DNA of 64,000 bases from Sediminibacillus albus (GTDB taxonomy: Bacteria > Bacillota > Bacilli > Bacillales > Amphibacillaceae). Numbering within the stretch: the stretch's first letter is position 1; each line of letters begins with the position of its first letter. The notes beneath the pieces are model-generated. The model was not told the DNA's origin. It made no database searches and worked only from the letters and a program-made list of their open reading frames with translations. This document shows positions 49,821 through 59,402 of the stretch, piece after piece. The position numbers were made by a program, and so were the translations under genes. The stretch spans positions 62,001 through 126,000 of the forward strand of contig NZ_FNFL01000005.1 of NCBI RefSeq assembly GCF_900101125.1, read 5' to 3'.

Positions 49821-50162
49821 ATGAGAATCACACCAGATAATACACAGTTTGCAGCATACAGTCGCCTAACGGTTTCTGCTCATTTACGGAACCAATTAAG
49901 GGATGGTACAAGTCTGCGTGAACAACAGGAAGATATTTCTTTTTCTAAGTTTCAGGAGCTTCTGGACGAAGAACAAGTTGTTAATGAAAAAAATTCCAGA
50001 AAAATGTCTGACTTTCATCGGAGTGCTTTAGAAACGCAGATGAATTACACAGATAATCCCAAACGCACCCAGGAAGTAATGGGTATCATGGAAAAAGCGT
50101 TCGCGTTAGGATTGGTGGATAAGGACAATACCCTAATCAATAAGTTTAATCAGAAAACCTAA
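49821..50162 (+). CDS. Partner protein of the secreted 49345 product
   Basis: A 113-residue charged helical protein without signal peptide or span, starting MRITPDNTQFAAYSRLTVSA. The EDISFSKFQELLDEEQVVNE and MGIMEKAFALGLVDKDNTLI segments look like protein-interaction helices. Family unknown. TAGGAGTT precedes the ATG. It shares an operon and terminator with the secreted protein, suggesting a chaperone-, regulator- or immunity-type partner (inference only). Confidence 0.6.
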   Translation: MRITPDNTQFAAYSRLTVSAHLRNQLRDGTSLREQQEDISFSKFQELLDEEQVVNEKNSRKMSDFHRSALETQMNYTDNPKRTQEVMGIMEKAFALGLVDKDNTLINKFNQKT

Positions 50163-50171
50163 TACAAGAGA

Positions 50172-50210
50172 AAAAATCAGCCTTTTCCTTTTAAAGAGAA
50201 GGCTGTTTTT
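50172..50210 (+). terminator. Terminator of the 49345-50162 operon
   Basis: CAGCCTT/AAGGCTG stem with a partly paired A/T loop, flanked by A-run and TTTTT, ten bases after the stop. Confidence 0.82.
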
Positions 50211-50333
50211 ATTTAAAATTTGCAAGAATTGATTTACTGTATGTCAGTAATCCCGAATCAACATAGAAACTCATAATCGTGACGAAGAACGGCTGCACCA
50301 ATTCTTTCGTATATACACTTTCCCGTTTGGTCT

Positions 50334-50942
50334 CTATTTCACAATGTCATATTTAACATGCACAACGCCTTTACCTTCAAGCACTTCAGTTGATTTCAAT
50401 CTGACCGTGTCTTGTCCAATATGGTCAAATAAACGCACACCCTTACCAAGCAGGACAGGAGCGATATGTAAATCCAATGCCTCTAGCAAACCAGCTTGTA
50501 TGCATTGTTGTGCGACACTTGCGGTGCCGACGCTTACATCCTTCGTACCAGCTGCTCGCTTTGCTTGTTTTACCGCTTGTTCAATCCCGTCCGTTATAAA
50601 AGTAAATGGCGTACTACCCTCCGGGTGCTCGTCAGGGAGACTATGAGTAAGGACAAATACAGGAACATTTTTTAAAGGGTGACTTTCACCCCATCCTTTA
50701 ACGATGTCGTAAGTACGTCTGCCAACAATCATAGCGCCTGTTTTTTCAGCTGCTGAATCGAAAACTTTTCGGTCAATCTGTGAAAGTTTAAAAAACGTAT
50801 TTACCTCACTTGTTCTATCTCCAGAAAACATCCAAGCATGCAATGTATCTCCGTCGTCTCCTAAAGGTTTTTGTTGACAATCATTACTTCCTGCTACAAA
50901 TCCATCAAGTGACATAGAGATACTTAAAACTACCTGGCCCAT
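50334..50942 (-). CDS. Dihydrofolate-reductase-like / RibD C-terminal domain protein
   Basis: A 202-residue reductase-like protein of the RibD_C/DHFR-like superfamily. VVLSISMSLDGFVAGSND at the start, TGAMIVGRRTYDIVKGWGES (NADPH region), and SVAQQCIQAGLLEALDLHIA then PVLLGKGVRLFD. Such YwjB/YyaP-type proteins have no settled substrate. Start at 50942 because GGGAGGA lies before it; the ATG at 50948 overlaps that site. Confidence 0.9.
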   Translation of the reverse strand: MGQVVLSISMSLDGFVAGSNDCQQKPLGDDGDTLHAWMFSGDRTSEVNTFFKLSQIDRKVFDSAAEKTGAMIVGRRTYDIVKGWGESHPLKNVPVFVLTHSLPDEHPEGSTPFTFITDGIEQAVKQAKRAAGTKDVSVGTASVAQQCIQAGLLEALDLHIAPVLLGKGVRLFDHIGQDTVRLKSTEVLEGKGVVHVKYDIVK

Positions 50943-51122
50943 AACCATTCCTCCCTTTCCGGACATTTTAGACGATTATCTAGCACATTATATTTTCTCG
51001 ATTGCTCTATTAATATCCTGTTTTTAGGTGATTAAAAAGAGAAAAAATTTAGATAACTTTTAGGTTTTTAGCTAAATTGGTTATAGGCTTTATTTAAAAG
51101 ATGAATAAGCGATGATATGGAA

Positions 51123-51596
51123 TTACGTCCTTTTAACAATTACTTCTCCTTCTTGATCTTTTTCATTATCCCAATAGATTTGAATTTCAAATGTACCTTC
51201 CTTAAAAAAGTAAGGGAAGCTTATTTTCGTTGCAATCTGCATGGGGAGATGTACGGCTTCGTCAATATTCACCCACATCGGCTCTCCCTCTGGTGGATTT
51301 TTCAGCAACTTACCGCTGAAGTCATCCGTTATGTAATTAAAAATCATATAGCGGTCGCTTTTTTCCGGATTCACAAACTCATACAGACCTTTGTAAACAA
51401 GGTTTCTCACCTCTAGCCCAGTCTCCTCTTTTACCTCTCGCATGGCACCGTCCACAAAACTTTCAGGAAACTCCACTTTTCCACCAGGAGGAATATATCC
51501 CTTTAACTCATCATGCTGTCTATTAAGCAGTAGAACTTTGCTTTGATCTCTTATCATACAAATCGTCCAGAATTTATAATTAATGTTTTCCCCCAT
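51123..51596 (-). CDS. NUDIX hydrolase (8-oxo-dGTP diphosphatase type)
   Basis: A 157-residue pyrophosphohydrolase. The Nudix box is complete: GGKVEFPESFVDGAMREVKE then ETGLEV, with the metal-binding REVKEE glutamates. The MutT-like region IPPGGK precedes it. The protein starts at 51596, after GAGGAGGA. Substrate (oxidised nucleotide or other) is not readable from the sequence. Confidence 0.93.
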   Translation of the reverse strand: MGENINYKFWTICMIRDQSKVLLLNRQHDELKGYIPPGGKVEFPESFVDGAMREVKEETGLEVRNLVYKGLYEFVNPEKSDRYMIFNYITDDFSGKLLKNPPEGEPMWVNIDEAVHLPMQIATKISFPYFFKEGTFEIQIYWDNEKDQEGEVIVKRT

Positions 51597-51815
51597 AAAT
51601 ATCTCCTCCTCATTCAAAAACCACGGCCCGCTTGTAGTTATCTGCCATTTTTATAAAACAACGCCCCCCTTTCAAGTCTCTTTTATAATTAGCTTTTATT
51701 GCTCAAACCTACCTCGTTAGCAAAAAAACGCGACTATTTAACCCAGAAAAGCAACCGTTTATTGAATTAGAATTTATTCATGTACAAATAACTTTTCAGC
51801 ATTTTGTTTATCTTA

Positions 51816-52661
51816 TCAGGCTAATTTACTTAGCTCCATAAGTTGCATTTCTATATATGAAAATTCATGATTAAGCCTTCTGATTAAATATAAGTCAATG
51901 TGTTTATATGGAGAGGGAATCTCTAAGAAATCTTTCACATTAAAACGATTGGCTACGTGCCTGGAAACAATAGCTATTCCCATGCCAATGCTTGAAAATT
52001 TAACTAATGTTTCGAAGTCGCTAACCTCTATGATTTCCCCTTGTTCAATATTATGGTCGGTGTATATTTGATCTAATTTAGTAAAATACAAACACTCTTT
52101 AGATAATGTAATTACGTCCTTTCCAAATAAATAATCATAAAAGTCCACATTTGAGTTGATCCCTTTCCCGATAATAACCATTTCTTCTAAACCAGCTTTT
52201 TGATAATGAACTTTTTTATTATGTAATGTTCCTATTGTATAGGCAATATCGAGGTGACCAAGAATGACTTGTTCCTCTAAATACTTAGTTGAGCCCGTTT
52301 TAAACGTCACAGAAAGATCTGGATAAGATTCATAGAGTTTTTGCAAGGCCTCTGAGAACATTGCTCCTCCAATTGATATCATCGTACCAACCCGTAGTTT
52401 TTCCTTGCTTTTCCCCATTTTCATTTCTGTTTCTTCCCAAAGTAACAGCATCTGTTTGAATTGGTGGTATAGTTTTTTACCAGGTTCAGTTAAAGTTACT
52501 CCTTTTGATGATCTATGGAAAAGCTCTTGGCTATAATATGTTTCAATCTTTTTTATTTTAGCCGTCATGTTGGATTGGAGATGATTTAGTTTCATTGCAG
52601 AAGCCGATATGCTTCCTAATTCAGCAACTGTTACGAAAGCCTTCATATTTTCTATATCCAT
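51816..52661 (-). CDS. LysR-family transcriptional regulator
   Basis: A 281-residue regulator. Winged helix at the N-terminus (MDIENMKAFVTVAELGSISA and SAMKLNHLQSNMTAKIKKIE), then an effector-binding domain with the usual hinge and FSSIGMGIAIVSRHVANRF near the end. AAAGGGG lies before the ATG at 52661. It is divergent from an EamA transporter gene with a 120-base gap, so it most likely controls that transporter. Confidence 0.94.
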   Translation of the reverse strand: MDIENMKAFVTVAELGSISASAMKLNHLQSNMTAKIKKIETYYSQELFHRSSKGVTLTEPGKKLYHQFKQMLLLWEETEMKMGKSKEKLRVGTMISIGGAMFSEALQKLYESYPDLSVTFKTGSTKYLEEQVILGHLDIAYTIGTLHNKKVHYQKAGLEEMVIIGKGINSNVDFYDYLFGKDVITLSKECLYFTKLDQIYTDHNIEQGEIIEVSDFETLVKFSSIGMGIAIVSRHVANRFNVKDFLEIPSPYKHIDLYLIRRLNHEFSYIEMQLMELSKLA

Positions 52662-52781
52662 TTTGTAAAACCCCTTTATTAAAAAAAGTGATAATGATAT
52701 CAACTATAGACGTTATTAATGATGACACTTTCTTATTATAATGAAACTGTTGAAATAATGAATAAAGGAAGAGAATAGATT

Positions 52782-53663
52782 ATGAGAAAAAAATATATAT
52801 TTTTAATACTTATAAGTGTTATTTGGGGTTCACAGTTTTACTTTGCTGAAAAAGTATTAGACAAGGTGGACCCTGTCGCATTGGCGGCGATTCGATCAAC
52901 CTTAGGAGCCATTACTTTAACTGTTGTCGCTATTCTCAACAAGAATCCAACTCATAAAAGTGAAGAACAGAGAAGTCACCTTACTTATGTCCTATATGTC
53001 TCAATTGCCTTATTGGAAGCGGTCATTCCATTTTTCTTAGTCGCATGGGGGCAACAAAGAGTAAATAGTAGTATTGCTTCAATTTTGATCGGTACTACCC
53101 CCATATGGACACTGCTTATGGTGAGAGTAGTATTTCGGAAGAAACTAAACCTCTATCAAACGACAGGTGTAATATCAGGGTTTATTGGGATTGTTTTCAT
53201 TTTTTTGCCATCCATCGGTGCTAATTTATTCTCTAATGGAATAGCAGGTTCCATAGCTCTCTTAATCGCTTCAATCAGTTATGCAAGTGCTTTGGTTTTC
53301 ATGCAATACTTGCCGTCTGAAACAACAGTTGTGTCCATGAGAAATATATTGTGTATAGCCTCTGTTATTTTAATACCAGTCACTTTTATCATTGAAAATC
53401 CGACACTTACTACACTCAATATAGCTGATATTATCAATCTACTTATTTTAGGGATATTTCAAACGGGATTTGTTTATTGGTTATATAATCTCTTAATTCA
53501 TATGGAAGGGGCAGTATTTGCTTCTTTTTCAAACTATTTTATCCCGGTAATTGGTGTGCTTCTTGGCTCTTTGTTTCTAAATGAAAGTGTATCTATTCTT
53601 ATGTTAATTGGTCTGTTTATCATCATTTTCTCCATTATAATAAGTCGTAAAACAAAAACTTAA
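52782..53663 (+). CDS. EamA-family (drug/metabolite) transporter
   Basis: A 293-residue protein with ten hydrophobic spans in two EamA halves: LILISVIWGSQFYFAEKVLD, then DPVALAAIRSTLGAITLTVV, and in the second half IASISYASALVFMQYLP and GAVFASFSNYFIPVIGVLLG. This is typical of exporters of amino acids or metabolites. Divergent from the LysR gene, which is a plausible activator. Confidence 0.94.
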   Translation: MRKKYIFLILISVIWGSQFYFAEKVLDKVDPVALAAIRSTLGAITLTVVAILNKNPTHKSEEQRSHLTYVLYVSIALLEAVIPFFLVAWGQQRVNSSIASILIGTTPIWTLLMVRVVFRKKLNLYQTTGVISGFIGIVFIFLPSIGANLFSNGIAGSIALLIASISYASALVFMQYLPSETTVVSMRNILCIASVILIPVTFIIENPTLTTLNIADIINLLILGIFQTGFVYWLYNLLIHMEGAVFASFSNYFIPVIGVLLGSLFLNESVSILMLIGLFIIIFSIIISRKTKT

Positions 53664-53938
53664 ACTTCTTTTAACCAAGCTGGAAAAGGAAACTCCTAAT
53701 TAGCTACATAATTAAAATAAACAAGTGCATAAAAAACAGTGCCTGAAAAATCGGAAACACTATGCTGCTACACTTAATTTTCGTAAAAACACTGCCTCAA
53801 TCGATGTAATTCAGAGCTTACTAAGTTAAAGGATCAGACAAGAATCTTATAACAAATACTATTAATATATGAGAAAGAGAATAACAATAAATGTCTTGGG
53901 CTCTCTTTCATAATCAGCACCGTTAGCTTAACGAAGTT

Positions 53939-54778
53939 TTATTTTATTTCATTTTTCGGTCTCAAAAATAGCGATTTTCCAAGAACGGAAGATAAATCTA
54001 TTTGTGGAAGCTCACGTTGTATTAGTTCATACATTTCCTCAATTATTATTTCTAATTCTCTTATAGAAACCTTTGGATCATCAAGAAAAATAGACTCTAA
54101 GCGATTGGATATATTTTTAGGAGTGATTTCCATTGAACGAAGTGTATGCTTTTGCCACTTAAAGGCTGGGTGGTGTACGAATTGACGGTTTAACCCGAAT
54201 AACATTCCCATTAAATTGGTTTGGACAGCTACCATTACTTTATAAAGCATTAACCAATCTTGACGCTCTAGTAACGCCTGGCGATTAGTCCATCTGTTTC
54301 CTAAACAAATATTCTCCATTACCATAGCCACACTTAATTCATAAGGATATTTACTTACTTTCTCTTTCATTGCATTAATAACTAAATCACCGTTGAGAGC
54401 AGCTCCATTATAAACCGTAGCTACAATACATTGCTTATCTAAATCTGTATCAAAAGATATAGTCACATCATTTATATATTTGTTGATTATATCAGTTAGA
54501 AAATTGCTTATTTCTAATTTTACACCTTGAGTTATGTAAGCTTCTGACCATCCCTCCTCCTCATAGGGATGAAAATCAATAATCTTACCATTTAATTTTA
54601 CGATTGGATCCTTCCTTTCTTCGTCAGTAGGATCTCCTTTCCAAAAGACAAATAGTTCAATATCCGAATGTTCATCATGCCAATTTCGTGAAACGGAACC
54701 TCCTAATAAAACGGCTTCAACTTTCGGATTTTGTTCATAGATATTTGCGATTTCTGATGCTAATATTTTTAAATCCAC
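53939..54778 (-). CDS. Nucleotidyltransferase-domain protein (DUF4037-like)
   Basis: A 279-residue protein. The N-terminal nucleotidyltransferase motif is AVLLGGSVSRNWHDEHSDIE (GGS followed by D-x-E), as in antibiotic nucleotidyltransferases and MNT-type enzymes. The C-terminal helical half (NICLGNRWTNRQALLERQDW) matches DUF4037-type proteins. It may modify a small molecule such as an aminoglycoside or a partner protein; no HEPN partner is beside it. Substrate unknown. Confidence 0.82.
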   Translation of the reverse strand: MDLKILASEIANIYEQNPKVEAVLLGGSVSRNWHDEHSDIELFVFWKGDPTDEERKDPIVKLNGKIIDFHPYEEEGWSEAYITQGVKLEISNFLTDIINKYINDVTISFDTDLDKQCIVATVYNGAALNGDLVINAMKEKVSKYPYELSVAMVMENICLGNRWTNRQALLERQDWLMLYKVMVAVQTNLMGMLFGLNRQFVHHPAFKWQKHTLRSMEITPKNISNRLESIFLDDPKVSIRELEIIIEEMYELIQRELPQIDLSSVLGKSLFLRPKNEIK

Positions 54779-54924
54779 ATAACCTCTCCTTTTCTATTCT
54801 ACTTCTCCTAAATAAACCCAACACCATCTCCCCTGAATTTTCCATCAACTATATCAGTTGGGGTTAAAGTCTGTTTTAGAACTTACTACTTTATATTAAA
54901 AAAGGGCCTCTCGCTGGTGACAAA

Positions 54925-55410
54925 TTATAAAACTTTACTTAAAGTTTCTCCAGGTAAGCCTCCGATTTCACACATCTTTTCTGATATAAATCCTTTTTTC
55001 ACTAATATTCTTCTTGAAGAAATATTTTCGGGATCAATAACAGCAGTTAAACGATTTAACTTTGTTTTTTTAGCTCTCTGTACTAAAATTCCAGCAATCT
55101 CACTACCATATCCTTGTCCCCAATACTCAGGTAATAGCATGTAACCTAGTTCTGCTTCATTCTGTTTCTCTTCGTTTAAAATCAACTTCCCAAGTCCTAT
55201 AAATTTATTGGTTTGGTTGTCATATACTTTATATGTCCCGAATTCTACAAACTTTTTATTCCTATCTAATAATTTTTGAAAATTTCCTTGTGCTTCATTA
55301 AATGGTATTGACCGTTCAGTAATCATCGCCATTACTGATTCATTAGATACGAGATTAAAATAAAAAGGAAAATCATTGTATTCAAACTTTTCTAAAATAA
55401 TGCGATCCAT
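54925..55410 (-). CDS. GNAT acetyltransferase (RimJ/RimL-like)
   Basis: A 161-residue enzyme with the core EAELGYMLLPEYWGQGYGSE (acetyl-CoA loop with QGYGSE) and the C-terminal NISSRRILVKKGF motif. No substrate clue. GGGGGATAAC-type sequence lies before the ATG. One of four GNAT-like genes between 42.6 and 55.4 kb. Confidence 0.91.
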   Translation of the reverse strand: MDRIILEKFEYNDFPFYFNLVSNESVMAMITERSIPFNEAQGNFQKLLDRNKKFVEFGTYKVYDNQTNKFIGLGKLILNEEKQNEAELGYMLLPEYWGQGYGSEIAGILVQRAKKTKLNRLTAVIDPENISSRRILVKKGFISEKMCEIGGLPGETLSKVL

Positions 55411-55495
55411 TGTTATCCCCCTGAGCCACTTAACTACCTGTGTAATCTTATACCACCTAACACTATTCTGCTCTTTATAAGCCTGTCCTATAGGC

Positions 55496-56080
55496 TTATT
55501 TCTCTTTATTATTCTTTTGCTGATGACGAGTTACCTTTTTTCTATTGCCACAAATCTTCATGGAGCACCATTTCCGTCTTCCTCTAGTATCAATAAACAG
55601 TAATACACATTCTGGATTCGCACACCGATGTATGCTTTGCAATTTATTAGACACATAAAGGCTTAATGCATCGTATGCTATTAATGCTGTCAAAGCATTC
55701 GTAGAATTACTAATTGGTACGGGAATGAGATTATCATCTTTTAATCCATAAGAAAAAGGGGCCTCTTTTATTAAAGATTGCAAGTATGTTAACCAATCAC
55801 CAGAAAATTCTCTTCCATCTGCTACCTGTTCATACCCCTCACGTAGAAAGGCCCGTAAATTACGTAAATATGGTAATGCATCATTTGCCCATTGTTCTAC
55901 ATGTGTACTAATTTGCTCATCAAATAGTACATCATTTTTTCTTAAAATATTGAACCATTCTACAACATGTTTTGGCTCTGTCAATAAATCTTGTCGTTTT
56001 CCGTGTCGAACTAACTCGGTATTTACTAAATCTAAAGATATATCACCAGAAATAAGTGGGAATTTTGTTTCAGCAGTCAA
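55496..56080 (-). CDS. ABATE/CGNR zinc-finger transcriptional regulator
   Basis: A 194-residue protein. The N-terminal ABATE domain starts LISGDISLDLVNTELVRHGK; the C-terminal CGNR zinc finger reads HRCANPECVLLFIDTRGRRK then WCSMKICGNRKKVTRH, with four zinc-binding cysteines. These proteins are taken to be stress-linked regulators. The TTG at 56080 is the likely start (AAGGGAG eight bases upstream). It is divergent from an MFS transporter; the shared intergenic region carries repeated GGTTAAT elements, probably its operators. Confidence 0.88.
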   Translation of the reverse strand: MTAETKFPLISGDISLDLVNTELVRHGKRQDLLTEPKHVVEWFNILRKNDVLFDEQISTHVEQWANDALPYLRNLRAFLREGYEQVADGREFSGDWLTYLQSLIKEAPFSYGLKDDNLIPVPISNSTNALTALIAYDALSLYVSNKLQSIHRCANPECVLLFIDTRGRRKWCSMKICGNRKKVTRHQQKNNKEK

Positions 56081-56103
56081 TAAAATCACTCCCTTTTTAA
56101 TAT

Positions 56104-56186
56104 TTAACCTATAATAACATACTTGACAGGTTAATTATAACACTATATATTATTAACCATCAAACGCCATTAATAGTGGTTAATAA
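56104..56186. promoter_or_regulatory. MFS-gene promoter with repeated GGTTAAT operators
   Basis: Rightward promoter TTGACA (56123-56128), 17-base spacer, TATATT (56146-56151). Four related elements overlap or flank it: TTAACCTATAATAA (56104-56117), GGTTAATTATAA (56129-56140), TTATTAACC (56150-56158) and GGTTAATAA (56178-56186). Repression by the divergent CGNR protein is the simplest reading. Confidence 0.6.
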
Positions 56187-56201
56187 TTTAGGGGGGATTT
56201 T

Positions 56202-57434
56202 ATGCAGCAGTCTTTTTTAGGTTCAAAAGTTGTTATTGTTAGTTTTGTTACTTTGATGGGAGCATTTGGATTAAATCTAACTGCAGGACAATTTTTTGCT
56301 CCACTAAATGATGCATATGGATGGGATTTAACGATTCTTAGCCTAGCAGTGTCTCTAAATATGATTACATGGGGAATTTTTCAGCCAATTATGGGTAGGT
56401 TAATTGATCGTTTTGGCCCCAAATCAGTTATCGCTAGTAGTGCAGCTTTAATGGGAATTGCTTTTATACTTTCAGCAACTACTACAGAAGTATGGCAATT
56501 CTTTACTTATTATGGTGTATTAACTGCTATCGGTTTTGCAGGATGTGGTTCGATGGCAAATTCCGTATTGGTTTCCCGTTGGTATGTAAAAAAAAGAGCT
56601 AAGATGCTTTCCAGAAGCTCTATGGGTATGAATATTGGTCAGCTAATCTTTTTACCATTAACAGGATTTCTAATTGCCAATACAGGATTTCGGTCAGCTT
56701 TTGTTGTTCTTGGCTTTATCATGCTGATTGTAATTGTTCCGGCAGTATTAATCCTAGTTAAAAATAACCCTCATGATGTTGATCAAAAACCGGATGGAGC
56801 CTCTACATCGGTATTTAAAGCAGTAGAAAGTGCTTCATTGTCAGAAGCACTACATAGTCGGGAATTTTGGATTGCGACACTTGGTTTTGCGACATGTGGA
56901 TTTACGTTATATTTAGTGACTATGCATCTACCAAATTTTGCAGTTGATCTAGGGGGAGGAAAAGCACTTGGCGGACAGCTTCTTGGAATGGCTGCATTCA
57001 CGAGTGCTGTTTCGATGTGGATGACAGGCCAATTAACTCGAATGTTTGGAAAGAAAAGTTTATTAGTAGTTCTTTATTTGGTACGATTTCTTGCCTTTAT
57101 CTGGCTTGCAGTGTCTCCGAGTATTTGGCAATTATATGTATTCGCTGTAGTATATGGTATTTCTTCGATGCCTATTATTCCTTTAGTCACTGGTATCATT
57201 GGTGATAAATTCGGAAAAAATGCAATGGGTAGCATACTAGGATTCAGTTGGTTTATTCATCAGATATTTGCTGCATTAGGAGTGTTTTTAGGTGGTTATA
57301 TTCGTTCACTTACTGGAGATTACACATTTTCATTTTGGGTAGGAGCTATCTTATTGCTACTTGGTACTGTCATAACTATATTTCTTAAAGAACAAACCAC
57401 TATTCCAAATGATAAAACGGTGTTAGCCCGTTAA
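56202..57434 (+). CDS. MFS transporter (OxlT-like)
   Basis: A 410-residue transporter with 12 spans. FGLNLTAGQFFAPLNDAYGW at the N-terminus, GIFQPIMGRLIDRFGPKSVI (the MFS loop 2-3 motif), and the second half starting ALHSREFWIATLGFATCGFT are typical of the oxalate/formate antiporter-like subgroup. GGGGGGA stands before the ATG. Divergent from the CGNR regulator and 48 bases from the DinB gene downstream, likely one unit with it. Confidence 0.93.
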   Translation: MQQSFLGSKVVIVSFVTLMGAFGLNLTAGQFFAPLNDAYGWDLTILSLAVSLNMITWGIFQPIMGRLIDRFGPKSVIASSAALMGIAFILSATTTEVWQFFTYYGVLTAIGFAGCGSMANSVLVSRWYVKKRAKMLSRSSMGMNIGQLIFLPLTGFLIANTGFRSAFVVLGFIMLIVIVPAVLILVKNNPHDVDQKPDGASTSVFKAVESASLSEALHSREFWIATLGFATCGFTLYLVTMHLPNFAVDLGGGKALGGQLLGMAAFTSAVSMWMTGQLTRMFGKKSLLVVLYLVRFLAFIWLAVSPSIWQLYVFAVVYGISSMPIIPLVTGIIGDKFGKNAMGSILGFSWFIHQIFAALGVFLGGYIRSLTGDYTFSFWVGAILLLLGTVITIFLKEQTTIPNDKTVLAR

Positions 57435-57482
57435 TCTTTCTGACTATTTCCATAAATTAATGAAGAAAGGATGAGTTGCGAA

Positions 57483-57953
57483 ATGAGGAATTCTCTATTG
57501 TATCAATTTAATTTTGTACGTGAGAACACGCTAAATTATGTGAGGGAGATAGATGATCATTGGATGGAAGTTGTACCTCGCGGGTTGAATAACAATATTA
57601 AATGGAATTTAGGGCATATATACCTTATTTCGGAGAAGTTAGCATTTCAATTAACTGGTGAGGTAGGAAATTCGCCTAAAGAATTACAGGAACTTTTCAA
57701 TTCAGGCACATCCCCAAAGGAATGGAAAAAAGAGATACCAAAAAAGCAAGAAGTACTTCAGTTACTGCGTGAACAATTAGTTAGAGTGGAGTCTCTATTA
57801 ATTGATCGAACAGAAGATAAATTAGAAAAACCATATACTACATCTACAGGATTAGAATTAGTTACGATTGGAGACTGCATAAGTTTTTGTTTGTACCATG
57901 AGGGAATGCATTTCAGTACTATTAAAAATATCAATCAAATACTTCAAAAATAG
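57483..57953 (+). CDS. DinB-superfamily protein
   Basis: A 156-residue four-helix-bundle protein. IKWNLGHIYLISEKLAFQLT contains the first metal-binding His; CLYHEGMHFSTIKNINQILQ holds the HxxxH pair near the C-terminus. This is the DinB/DfsB pattern of metal-dependent, often thiol-using transferases. The ATG at 57483 is preferred, since AAAGGATGAG lies just ahead; the ATG at 57471 overlaps that site. Possibly co-transcribed with the MFS transporter, suggesting detoxification (inference). Confidence 0.86.
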   Translation: MRNSLLYQFNFVRENTLNYVREIDDHWMEVVPRGLNNNIKWNLGHIYLISEKLAFQLTGEVGNSPKELQELFNSGTSPKEWKKEIPKKQEVLQLLREQLVRVESLLIDRTEDKLEKPYTTSTGLELVTIGDCISFCLYHEGMHFSTIKNINQILQK

Positions 57954-58107
57954 GATAGACAATTGTTGCATCAGGGCATGTTATGAAAGAAATTCATTGC
58001 ATGCTCTATTTTTTGAATAACTGTGGTTTTAATCCACCACAAGCATACTTTTAATTTGAGTATTCATAACCTATTATAGATTACTAAAATAACAAACATA
58101 AAGCAAA

Positions 58108-58156
58108 AATTGGCTGGTATAAGTCCGGTTTAACACCGCACTCATACCAGCCAATT
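58108..58156 (-). terminator. Terminator of the dus gene
   Basis: AATTGGCTGGTAT pairs perfectly with ATACCAGCCAATT (13 bp); the loop contains a further CGGTTTAACACCG hairpin. On the minus strand TTTTTGC follows. Confidence 0.75.
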
Positions 58157-58237
58157 AACAACTTAGTATAAACTCTGCCTTTTTGAGGGGCTCCCCATTT
58201 ATCTTCCCCTTAGCTTTAACCTTGAATTGGGACACTT

Positions 58238-59221
58238 CTACTGTTCCCCATCAAGATTCTTTAACTCAAAGTTATCAAGCAATGTCCGCACTTCATCTGT
58301 TGACTCTGTACTCATCAATTGATTTCTTAATTCATTTGCCCCTCGAAACTCACGGATATATATCTTAAAAAAGCGACGAAGCGGCTTGAACGGACGTGGT
58401 TCTAATTTTGAATATTTATCAAAGAGATCCAGATGCAACCTTAAAAGATCAAGCAATTCCTTGCTACTATGATCTTTCGGCTGCTTCTCAAAGGCAAATG
58501 GATTTTTAAAAATACCTCGTCCAATCATAACCCCATCCACACCGTATTGTTCAGCGAGCTTCAAGCCCGTTTGACGGTCAGGGATATCCCCATTGATCGT
58601 CAAAAGTGTATCTGGTGCTACCTGGTCACGAAGTTTCTTAATCTCCGGGATTAGTTCCCAATGCGCATCCACCTTACTCATTTCTTTTTTGGTACGCAGA
58701 TGAATAGAAAGGTTAACAATGTCTTGTTCCAATAAGTGCGTAAGCCAGTCGCGCCATTCCTCTACATATGTGTAACCAAGCCTTGTTTTCACACTAACAG
58801 GCAAGCCTCCTGCTTTTGCAGCTTGTATCAGCTCTGCTGCAACTTCCGGACGACGGATAAGACCGCATCCCTTCCCATTTGCTGCTACATTCTGGACAGG
58901 ACACCCCATATTGATATCCACACCCCGAAAGCCTTCTTTCGCCATCCCAATACTCATTTGCCGGAAATATTCGGGTTTATCTCCCCATATATGGGCCACC
59001 ATCGGTTGTTCATCCTCTGTAAAAGTCAAACGCCCACGCACACTCTGGTGCCCCTGTGGATGACAATAACTCTCCGTGTTTGTAAATTCTGTAAAAAACA
59101 CATCAGGTCTGGCTGCTTCACTCACTACATGACGAAAAACAACATCCGTCACATCTTCCATTGGTGCCAGTACAAAAAAAGGTCGCGGTAAATCAGACCA
59201 AAAATTATCTATCATTTTCAA
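58238..59221 (-). CDS. dus: tRNA-dihydrouridine synthase
   Basis: FMN-dependent enzyme of about 327 residues that reduces uridine in the tRNA D-loop. [20 protein letters not shown] is the FMN-binding start; [20 protein letters not shown] carries the conserved CP region; [20 protein letters not shown] and [18 protein letters not shown] are also conserved. Start is uncertain between TTG 59221 (GAGAGG eight bases ahead) and ATG 59215. Which tRNA positions it modifies is not readable. Confidence 0.94.
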   Translation of the reverse strand: MKMIDNFWSDLPRPFFVLAPMEDVTDVVFRHVVSEAARPDVFFTEFTNTESYCHPQGHQSVRGRLTFTEDEQPMVAHIWGDKPEYFRQMSIGMAKEGFRGVDINMGCPVQNVAANGKGCGLIRRPEVAAELIQAAKAGGLPVSVKTRLGYTYVEEWRDWLTHLLEQDIVNLSIHLRTKKEMSKVDAHWELIPEIKKLRDQVAPDTLLTINGDIPDRQTGLKLAEQYGVDGVMIGRGIFKNPFAFEKQPKDHSSKELLDLLRLHLDLFDKYSKLEPRPFKPLRRFFKIYIREFRGANELRNQLMSTESTDEVRTLLDNFELKNLDGEQ

Positions 59222-59402
59222 ATTCAATTCCTCTCATTATGGGTTACAAGGCCAAATCCTTATCCAAAAAATTAAAAAAGAAATTCGGGATAAGAGAAAA
59301 GTCAATGACAAGGGATTTGGCATGTAAAGACCCCGAATTCGCAAAAGTGCTTTTTAACGAATTCAGGACCGGACTAACAAATGTTTATTTTATCAAACAG
59401 AA

